Part shown: piece by piece, positions 1-4,929 of the stretch | Layout: every line of letters starts with the position of its first letter | Numbering within the stretch: the stretch's first letter is position 1 | Source: JBHJHK01 sp050330975 | GTDB lineage: Bacteria > Pseudomonadota > Gammaproteobacteria > Competibacterales > Competibacteraceae | Reading direction: 5' to 3' | NCBI GenBank assembly: GCA_050330975.1 | Contig: JBHJHK010000368.1 | Location: forward strand, 1 to 5,200 | Length of the DNA stretch: 5,200 bases | The notes under the pieces: generated by a model | What the model was told of the DNA's origin: nothing | Databases searched by the model: none | What the model saw: the letters and a program-made list of their open reading frames with translations, nothing else | Program-made: the position numbers and the translations under genes

Positions 1-2
1 GG

Positions 3-224
3 GAGACCGGCACCGCCGAGGCCCCGCAACCCGATGACACCCCCGATGAAACGGTTGAAGAGGTGGATCGACTCATCGCCCAGGCCCGGGAAGAGGGACG
101 CATCCAGGGAATCGCCGAGGAGCGGTTGCGCATCGCCCGGGAATTAGTACAAGTTGTGGAAGACGACGATGCCCTGTCCGAGGCGACTCGCCTGCCCGTC
201 TACATCATTCGGCAGTTGCGCTGA
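3..224 (+). CDS. C-terminal part of an Rpn-like (PD-(D/E)XK nuclease/putative transposase family) protein, 5' end outside window
   Basis: An open frame runs in from the left edge and ends with TGA at 222-224, giving 73 residues. The first part is acidic and low in complexity (ETGTAEAPQPDDTPDETVEE). It is followed by a charged helix (VDRLIAQAREEGRIQGIAEE) and a last segment, RLRIARELVQVVEDDDALSEATRL, that ends PVYIIRQLR. From family knowledge, this pattern of a charged EEGR-type helix, then IARELL, then a short helix-turn-helix-like tail (A..TGL....I..L) closes many Rpn/YhgA-type recombination-promoting nuclease proteins. The catalytic domain would lie to the left and cannot be seen, so the assignment rests on the tail alone. 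Other proteins with coiled, charged C-termini are possible. It is convergent with the leftward operon and is probably an independent unit. Confidence 0.5.
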   Translation, partial: ETGTAEAPQPDDTPDETVEEVDRLIAQAREEGRIQGIAEERLRIARELVQVVEDDDALSEATRLPVYIIRQLR

Positions 225-304
225 AGGGCATTTGGGTGAGCTTGCGCAATCGCCATCGTGACAAAAACTGAAACACAGCTGGGATAGGGCGTGGACAAAC
301 AAAT

Positions 305-335
305 TGGGCCCGGTGCGTCCAGTGCAGCGGGCCCA
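305..335 (-). terminator. Possible Rho-independent terminator (8-bp GC-rich stem) for the leftward operon
   Basis: TGGGCCCG at 305-312 is perfectly complementary to CGGGCCCA at 328-335. Inside the 15-base loop a further TGC/GCA pairing (314-316 with 324-326) can form beyond one G/G mismatch, leaving a 7-base apex. Read on the minus strand, the stem is followed by ATTTGTTTG, a moderate T-rich tract. Read on the plus strand it is followed by GAGGG, with no T tract. This favours termination of leftward transcription, about 235 bases past the NRDE stop. The distance and the interrupted T tract lower confidence. Confidence 0.4.
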
Positions 336-420
336 GAGGGTGAGACAGGGAAAAATGTGTTTCGCGCCTGACCAATACAACCTAAATTCCTAGAGATTAC
401 ATTCCAAAACAGCATTTAGA

Positions 421-452
421 AGATCAGAAAACGGTCTGTTAATTTCTGCTCT
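421..452. other. Imperfect AT-rich inverted repeat
   Basis: AGATCAGAAA (421-430) pairs with TTTCTGCTCT (443-452) in 9 of 10 positions across a 12-base loop. No clean T tract follows on either strand. It could be a weak RNA hairpin or a binding site for a dimeric protein, but such a match can arise by chance in AT-rich DNA. Confidence 0.2.
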
Positions 453-543
453 CCATTGCAATTGAATGTAGCGAAAGTCATTGGTGAGCGCAAGGGGCTT
501 TTGCAAATTTGCTGGAACTTTTTTGCAACGATTTGCCACAATT

Positions 544-566
544 GGCCCGAGGTTTCCCCTCGAGCC
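544..566 (-). terminator. Stem-loop just after the NRDE stop codon (3'-end hairpin or weak terminator)
   Basis: On the minus-strand RNA, GGCUCGAGG (566 to 558) pairs with CCUCGGGCC (552 to 544) around a GGAAA loop. This gives nine pairs including one U-G wobble, starting three bases after the NRDE stop codon. On the plus-strand RNA the wobble becomes a C/A mismatch, so the fold favours leftward transcripts. The following bases, AAUUGUGGC, are only weakly U-rich. It may therefore protect the 3' end of the mRNA or act with another factor rather than terminate efficiently alone. Confidence 0.4.
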
Positions 567-569
567 CCG

Positions 570-1320
570 TCACCACACGTAGGCTCTAGCAGTGCCCCGG
601 CGGGGCTTTTCCATCACAAGGGCTCTTCCAGTGTGATCCATCACCACAGCCGTCGAGGAACGGGTACCGTATTGGGGGCTCTCCAGGGCGTCTTCGATGT
701 AAATGGCCGATAGGATTCGCTCCCGGTCCAGCCCCACTCCGGTGTGGGGCAATTGGTCATCCGGTGGCCGGCGGCGCTCGGCGAGTAGGGCGAACAGTGC
801 GGAGGGTTCGACCCTCGCTGCGTTGAGACAACGGGCCAAACCCTGGCGCGCCCATTCCACCTTGGGCCACGGCGTATCGAGACAACCGTTGCTCAGGGCG
901 TAGAGACCGGGGCTCAAGGTTTGGGGTGGACCGGCTCGATTGCCGTAGTAAAACAGCCCCGTGGCGTCCCCCACCAGCAAGTTGAAGCCGTTGTATTCCT
1001 CGCCCCGCTGGGCAATGTGGGCAATGTAGTCTCGGGCCCCTGAACGGTGGATTAAAAAATCCGCCACCAAGTGTCCCCGGGAGGGGCGATCCCGGCGTTC
1101 CCCCACGGGCTCGCGGTAGTTGGTGAGGGCGGCAAAGCCCCCCTGGCGGGTGAGACCTAACCACGTTCCCCCCGCCAGGCCATCGCGCCCGGCGACGACG
1201 TGGGGCGCATCGAGCCACGGAGCCAGGGGCAGGGTGGGTCGACGGTAGTATTCGTCGGTTGGCGGCCACCACCAGGCGATGGCGGGGGTGGACGCCGTAG
1301 GCGAAGGCGATGAGACACAT
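570..1320 (-). CDS. NRDE family (TANGO2-like) protein, interrupted by a frameshift inside the NRDE motif
   Basis: Translation from ATG at 1320 gives MCLIAFAYGVHPRHRLVVAAN, the typical start of the family: Cys2 after the initiator, then a hydrophobic strand up to the Asn of the NRDE signature. At 1257-1256 the frame must change to continue with DEYYRRPT. The second frame then runs without a stop to TGA at 570-572. It carries the expected family landmarks: GRDGLAGGTWLGLTRQGGFA, ALTNYREP, SRGHLVADFL, EEYNGFNLLVGD, LYALSNG, LDTPWPKVEWAR and STAVVMD. Restoring two bases would give a product of 250 residues, normal for bacterial members. The family (Pfam TANGO2/NRDE) has an Ntn-hydrolase-like N-terminal Cys and no settled bacterial function. 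Eukaryotic TANGO2/HRG-9 proteins have been linked to haem handling. It is the last gene of the operon, 18 bases after the membrane-protein gene, with no clear ribosome binding site in that gap. As written, the gene would yield only a truncated, aberrant protein. Family identity is secure; whether the break is real is not. Confidence 0.88.
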
Positions 1321-1338
1321 GGCGTTGGGCCGTTGGTT

Positions 1339-1788
1339 TCAGGGCAGTTGAATGCGCTGCAGCAAGACGGCGCTGAGGTAGACGGTTGCCCCGGCCAACA
1401 CCGTGAGGGCAACGCCGAACAGGCCCAGGCTCACCGCCAGGCGCCTCGCTGCCCACCCGGTGCGCACCGGGGTCGGCACCAAGACCTTTTGTCCCGGGAG
1501 GGGGAAACGTTGGGCCCGAAAGATCCCCTGGGCCAGGTGTATTAGCCAGAACCCCACCCCCAAGGCGAGGATGGTACTGGCGTAAATCAGGCCCTGGAAG
1601 TTGCGAATCAGCTGGCGCCCATCGCCCACCTCGGGATCTTGGGCAATGCCAAAGCGATGGAGGCCGTAGACCAATACACCACCCACCAGCAAAGTCCCCA
1701 GGACCCCCAGCAATACCCGGAGCCGATGGCGAGGATCGGGGAGGACGACGGTGGGTTCCTCGGAGGGGGAAGGCGAAGCCGGAGCCAC
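1339..1788 (-). CDS. Small membrane protein with three predicted transmembrane helices, function unknown
   Basis: I choose the GTG at 1788-1786, giving 149 residues. A strong GGGGAGG sequence sits seven bases upstream, and this start lies only two bases after the sulfurtransferase stop. An upstream ATG at 1836 is open in frame, but it would overlap the sulfurtransferase by 46 bases and adds a polar leader. Hydrophobic spans lie at about residues 23-43 (from LRVLLGVLG), 65-90 (QGLIYASTILALGVGFWLIH) and 117-143 (from LAVSLGLFG). The N-terminus is proline- and serine-rich. The loop between spans two and three (about 91-116) is rich in Arg and carries RFPLPGQKV; the loop between spans one and two is more mixed. 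The positive-inside rule thus predicts an inner-membrane protein with N-terminus inside and C-terminus outside. I recognise no catalytic residues and cannot name a family. Its tight coupling to the sulfurtransferase suggests coordinated expression, possibly translational coupling. Confidence 0.8.
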   Translation of the reverse strand: MAPASPSPSEEPTVVLPDPRHRLRVLLGVLGTLLVGGVLVYGLHRFGIAQDPEVGDGRQLIRNFQGLIYASTILALGVGFWLIHLAQGIFRAQRFPLPGQKVLVPTPVRTGWAARRLAVSLGLFGVALTVLAGATVYLSAVLLQRIQLP

Positions 1789-1790
1789 GG

Positions 1791-2636
1791 TCAATCCTCC
1801 CCGGTTGCCACGGGTCGGCTGGGATCGCGGATCCACTCACTCCAAGAGCCGGGATAGAGGCGGCTCCCGGGGAGTCCCGCCCACTCCATGGCCAGGAGGT
1901 TGTGGCAGGCGGTGACCCCCGAGCCACAACTGTGGATCACCCTCTCTGGAGGGGTATCCCCCAGCAGGGCCTGGAACTGATCCCGCAGGTGCTGGGGGGG
2001 CAAGAACCGCCCGTCGCCCAGGTTGGCCTCAAAGGGTCGGTTGAGGGCGCCGGGGATATGACCGGCCACGGGGTCGAGGGGCTCGTGGTCGCCGCGAAAT
2101 CGCGCCGCCGCCCGGGCATCCACCACGGTCTGCCCCCGTTCTCGGGCCGCCGCCACCCCTTCGGTGTCCCGCCATAGCTCATCGTCGCGGCGGGGAGTGA
2201 AGGTCCGGGGTGGGGGCGTTGGCACCTCGGCGGTCACCGACAGCCCCAGACGCTGCCACTCGCCGAAGCCGCCGTCCAAGACCCCGCAGTTGACGTGACC
2301 CAGCCAACGCAATAACCACCACAGGCGGGCGGCGTAGGCCCCGGGACCGGCGTCGTAGGCCACCACTTGGATCTGGCTGTCGATGCCAAAGCCCCCCAAG
2401 GTGTTGGCCAACACCCCGGGGTCCGGCAGGGGGTGGCGGCCGCTGGTGGCGGTCTCCGGCCCCGACAAGTCTCGTCCCAGGTGGGCGTAGCGGGCCCCTG
2501 GGATGTGGGCTTCGAGGTATTGGCGTCGGCCCGCAGCGGGGTCTTGGAGGTCGTAGCGGCAGTCCACCACCACCCAGTTGGGATCTTGCCAATGGCGGTG
2601 GAGGGTTTCGGCGTCGATGAGGGTGGTAAAGGCCAT
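1791..2636 (-). CDS. sseA: Two-domain sulfurtransferase, 3-mercaptopyruvate sulfurtransferase type (SseA-like)
   Basis: This cytoplasmic enzyme of 281 residues moves a sulfane sulfur from 3-mercaptopyruvate, or possibly thiosulfate, to a thiol or cyanide acceptor. The N-terminal rhodanese domain (about residues 4-133) is the inactive half. It has VVDCRYDL, AHIPGARY (43-50), VVAYDAG and DGGFGEWQ (121-128). The C-terminal domain (about 152-275) has VVDARAAARFRG (171-182), GHIPGALN (192-199), and the active-site loop CGSGVTA with Cys237, then YPGSWSEW (261-268). From family knowledge, CGSGVTA marks mercaptopyruvate sulfurtransferases, whereas thiosulfate-specific rhodaneses carry basic residues after the Cys. 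Length is normal. Start: the ATG at 2636 directly precedes conserved sequence, although no good ribosome binding site is visible in the 30-base gap after the transferase gene. The gene symbol reflects similarity to E. coli SseA. Substrate preference remains an inference. Confidence 0.92.
   Translation of the reverse strand: MAFTTLIDAETLHRHWQDPNWVVVDCRYDLQDPAAGRRQYLEAHIPGARYAHLGRDLSGPETATSGRHPLPDPGVLANTLGGFGIDSQIQVVAYDAGPGAYAARLWWLLRWLGHVNCGVLDGGFGEWQRLGLSVTAEVPTPPPRTFTPRRDDELWRDTEGVAAARERGQTVVDARAAARFRGDHEPLDPVAGHIPGALNRPFEANLGDGRFLPPQHLRDQFQALLGDTPPERVIHSCGSGVTACHNLLAMEWAGLPGSRLYPGSWSEWIRDPSRPVATGED
1795..1802 (-). promoter_or_regulatory. Strong ribosome binding site that sets a GTG start for the membrane-protein gene
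   Basis: On the minus strand GGGGAGGA lies within the last codons of the sulfurtransferase gene. The GGAGG core ends seven bases before the GTG at 1788. It decides the start of the downstream gene and suggests that ribosomes finishing the sulfurtransferase can restart there. Confidence 0.7.
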
Positions 2637-2666
2637 GGTCGCAGGGTCATCAATGGGGAGGAAAGG

Positions 2667-3353
2667 TTAATCCAACGCCCGAGGGAACCAGGAGGCAAAG
2701 CGGGGATCGCCCCGCAGGCGCTGGAGGTCGGGGGGCTCGTCGATGTCGTAGCCCGCGGCCAACTCTCGCCAGGCGAGGTTGGCACGGCGAAGCCGCTGGC
2801 GGGTGGTGGCGAGCACCAGAGGGCCGCTCCAGGGCACGGCTTCAAACAGGGCGCGACAGGGGGCGCGCAGCCCCAACAGCAGATAGCCGCCATCGAGGGC
2901 GGGGCCCAACACAGCATCGCTGGCCTCGAGCCATTGCAAAGCCGTGGCCAGGTCGGCGGCGGTCAATGAAATGCAGTCGGCGCCGATCACCAAGGCCTTG
3001 CGGTGGCGGGCCAACACCTCGTCAAAGGCGTTGGCCAGGCGTTCCCCCAAATCGGCACCCCGTTGGGGGACCAGCTGGAGCCGAAACCGCCTGGCACAGC
3101 GGCGCAAAAAACCGTGGCGGGTATCGGGGGCGGCGTATAAATACCCCACCGGGGGAGGTTCGAGTTGGGCGGCGGTGACCAAGGTCTGCCACAGCAACCG
3201 CCGGTGGAGCTTGGCGGCCCCCTCCACCCCCAGGGCGGGGATCAACCGGGTCTTGACGGTGCCCGGCACCGGGGCCTTGGCAAACACCATCAATCCGGAG
3301 TCCAATCCGGCGTGGGCGGCCGGGTGTCGGCTAGTCTGCAGGGCCAAAGCCAC
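2667..3353 (-). CDS. TIGR04282/DUF2064 family transferase (GT-A fold, glycosyl- or nucleotidyltransferase-like)
   Basis: The 228-residue product shows the family landmarks in order: VFAKAPVPGTVKTRL (23-37), the likely nucleotide-sugar binding loop; QRGADLGERLANAF (97-110); VIGADCISLTAADL (122-135), the Asp-containing metal and substrate segment; and VLGPALDGGYLLLGL (148-162). The family was first named rSAM/selenodomain-associated transferase 1. Some members are annotated as arsenosugar-biosynthesis glycosyltransferases, but the substrate of most is unknown. The usual GADCP segment reads GADCI here, so Pro is replaced by Ile128. The start is uncertain. The GTG at 3353 overlaps hyuB by 23 bases and adds an unusual 21-residue leader. 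TTG at 3305 or ATG at 3290 would put the start just before the conserved block, and none has a clear ribosome binding site. No radical SAM or selenoprotein gene is visible in the window. Confidence 0.88.
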   Translation of the reverse strand: MALALQTSRHPAAHAGLDSGLMVFAKAPVPGTVKTRLIPALGVEGAAKLHRRLLWQTLVTAAQLEPPPVGYLYAAPDTRHGFLRRCARRFRLQLVPQRGADLGERLANAFDEVLARHRKALVIGADCISLTAADLATALQWLEASDAVLGPALDGGYLLLGLRAPCRALFEAVPWSGPLVLATTRQRLRRANLAWRELAAGYDIDEPPDLQRLRGDPRFASWFPRALD

Positions 3354-4929
3354 CGCCCCCGGGGGTGTGGATCACCAGCCGCTCGCCGGCCCTGATGCGC
3401 TGGGTACCCTTGCCCCGCAGGGTAGCCCCCGACTGGAGGAACACCCCGCCAGGGGCGCCAGCGCTGCCCCCGGCCCGGCCCCGGGCCGGGTGGTCGATGC
3501 GGTCGAACACCGCCAGCAACTCAAAGTCGGCGCCGATGGCCGATTCTACCTCGATCACTTGGCCATCCCCCCCGGGGTAGCGCCCCGCCCCGCCCGAACC
3601 CCGCCGCAGTTCCTTGCGCCAAAATAGCAGTGGCGCCACGGTTTCGTTGATTTCCACCGGCGTCCCCCGCACCCCCGATGGGTAGGCCGTGGCCGATAAC
3701 CCGGGCTTGGTGGGCCGAGCACCGGTGCCGCCATTGGTGACCGCGGTGATGGCGAACAGGGCGTTGCCGTGGGCCCCCCGGGGGGTCTCCCCCCGGAAGG
3801 TGAGGTTCCAAAGACAAGACGCCCCCTCGGCGGGCACCCGGTCTGGCACGGGGTGGGCTAGGGCGCCAAACACCACGTCGGGAAGCATTTGGCCGATGAT
3901 GTGGCGGGCGAATACCGCCGCCGGATAGCTGGGATTGAGGATCGAGCCCGGGGGAGCCGTTATTTGATAGGCCCCCAGGGAACCGGCGTTGTTGGGCACA
4001 AAGGGGGCGATGACACAGGCCAGGCCAAAGGCGGTGTAGGCTCGGGTGTAGGCCAAGGGCACGTTGACCCCGTGCCGGGACCGCTCGGAGGTGCCGTTGT
4101 AGTCCACGGCGATGGAACCCTCGGCCACGGTCACCGTCGCCACCAATTCCACCGGGGCGTCGTAGCCGTCGATGGTCATGGCGTTGTGGTACGTCCCCGA
4201 GGGCAACTGGGCGATGGCCGCGGCCACCGCCTCTTGGGAGCGGCGACAAATGTAGTCGGCCAAAGGGCCCAGGGTCTCGAGGCCAAACTCGTCCATCATG
4301 GCGTTGAGCCGCTCGCAGCCAATGTCGTTGCAGGCGGCCAACGAGTACACGTCCCCCTCGGCCTCCACCGGTTGGCGGGTGTTGGCCCGCACCATGGCCA
4401 ACAGGGTCTGGTCCAGCTGGCCACCACTGGCGAGCTTGAGCATGGGGATGTAGAGGCCCTCCATGTGGACATCGGTGCCGTCGGGGCTGGCGCCGATGCC
4501 GCCGATGTCGGTGAGGTGGGCGGTACAGGCGAACAGCGCCACCAGCTTGCCGCGGCGAAAACACGGGGTGGTGAGGACAAAATCGTTGAGGTGGCCAGTG
4601 CCGAGCCAGGGGTCGTTGGTGATGTAGATGTCCCCTTCGGCCATGGTGGCGGGGGGAAAATGGCGGATGAAATGGTGCACCGATTCCGCCATGGAGTTCA
4701 CATGCCCCGGGGTCCCCGTGACCGCCTGGGCCAACATGCGGCCCCGGAGATCGAACACCCCGGCGGACAGATCCCCGCACTCCCGCACGATGGGGCTAAA
4801 GGCGGTGCGGAGCAGGGTCTGGGCCTGCTCTTCCACCACGGCGATGAGGCGGTTCCACATGACCTGGAGGCGAATGACATCCAATCCCTGGGGAGCGGGA
4901 GAAGATGATGGTATAGGAGCATCGTTCAC
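3331..4929 (-). CDS. hyuB: Hydantoinase B / 5-oxoprolinase family subunit (HyuB-like)
   Basis: This is the partner subunit of a HyuA-type ATP-dependent amidohydrolase that opens cyclic amides (N-methylhydantoin, 5-oxoproline) or, in some relatives, carboxylates ketones. It has 532 residues, a normal length, and is cytoplasmic. Landmarks are GDLSAGVFDLRGRMLAQ (52-68), GTPGHVNSM (72-80), the conserved ITNDPWLGTGHLNDF (103-117) and AHLTDIGG (137-144), which carry the His and Asp residues expected to bind metal. Further on are SLAACND, the segment NAMTIDGYDAPVELVA, NNAGSL, DRVPAEG and a glycine-rich C-terminus ending GGGGFGPAD. The TPGHVNSM and NDPWLGTGHLNDF wording differs from the classical HLGSM and NDPY.GGTHL-type wording. 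It points to a distinct subclade whose substrate I cannot name. The start is a GTG at 4929 that overlaps the hyuA stop as GTGA, with GAGGG seven bases upstream (4941-4937). An in-frame extension upstream has no family similarity. Confidence 0.93.
   Translation of the reverse strand: MNDAPIPSSSPAPQGLDVIRLQVMWNRLIAVVEEQAQTLLRTAFSPIVRECGDLSAGVFDLRGRMLAQAVTGTPGHVNSMAESVHHFIRHFPPATMAEGDIYITNDPWLGTGHLNDFVLTTPCFRRGKLVALFACTAHLTDIGGIGASPDGTDVHMEGLYIPMLKLASGGQLDQTLLAMVRANTRQPVEAEGDVYSLAACNDIGCERLNAMMDEFGLETLGPLADYICRRSQEAVAAAIAQLPSGTYHNAMTIDGYDAPVELVATVTVAEGSIAVDYNGTSERSRHGVNVPLAYTRAYTAFGLACVIAPFVPNNAGSLGAYQITAPPGSILNPSYPAAVFARHIIGQMLPDVVFGALAHPVPDRVPAEGASCLWNLTFRGETPRGAHGNALFAITAVTNGGTGARPTKPGLSATAYPSGVRGTPVEINETVAPLLFWRKELRRGSGGAGRYPGGDGQVIEVESAIGADFELLAVFDRIDHPARGRAGGSAGAPGGVFLQSGATLRGKGTQRIRAGERLVIHTPGGGGFGPAD

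Larger units (their letters stand above)
225..569. other. Convergent intergenic region, AT-rich, no gene found
   Basis: This gap of 345 bases lies between the stop of the plus-strand gene and the stop of the NRDE gene. Positions 361-540 contain 73 G or C in 180 bases (41 percent), far below the flanking genes. Open frames here are short, cross into flanking genes and resemble no family I know. The region holds stem-loops at 305-335, 421-452 and 544-566, and T-rich stretches around 498-525 in which TTTTGCAA recurs. I found no convincing sigma-70 promoter pair. The likeliest role is two-sided transcription termination. A small RNA cannot be excluded. Confidence 0.7.

Noticed and set aside
242..249. 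TTGCGCAA perfect palindrome
   Set aside because: It is only eight bases long, occurs once and has no flanking symmetry; it is expected by chance.
144..380. Minus-strand open frame of 78 codons over the end of the Rpn-like gene
   Set aside because: It overlaps the plus-strand coding end, has no family pattern, and spans the stem-loop at 305-335.
396..446. Weak promoter-like pair TTTAGA and GTTAAT with 17-base spacing (plus strand, near 415-443)
   Set aside because: Each hexamer matches the sigma-70 consensus at only four of six positions, and no gene follows on that strand.
594..610. GCCCC-GGC-GGGGC stem followed by TTTT on the plus strand
   Set aside because: The stem has only five pairs and is formed by codons of the NRDE C-terminus. 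It lies about 370 bases past the plus-strand gene end. Chance occurrence in GC-rich coding DNA is likely.
456..713. Plus-strand open frame of 85 codons spanning the intergenic gap into the NRDE gene
   Set aside because: Its second half is antisense to conserved NRDE coding sequence, it shows no known motif, and I see no clear ribosome binding site.
1251..1260. Programmed ribosomal frameshift at the NRDE break
   Set aside because: There is no slippery heptamer, rare-codon or stop-codon context, and shifting without adding bases would lose the Arg of the motif. A two-base loss or a sequence error explains it better.
3521..4780. Minus-strand open frame of 419 codons in another frame of hyuB
   Set aside because: It is an Arg-, His- and Pro-rich composition shadow of the true HyuB frame, without family similarity.
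3889..4908. Long plus-strand open frame of 339 codons antisense to hyuB
   Set aside because: It is rich in Gly, His and Val with no recognisable motif, and lies opposite a gene with clear HyuB signatures. GC-rich coding DNA often leaves such antisense frames open.
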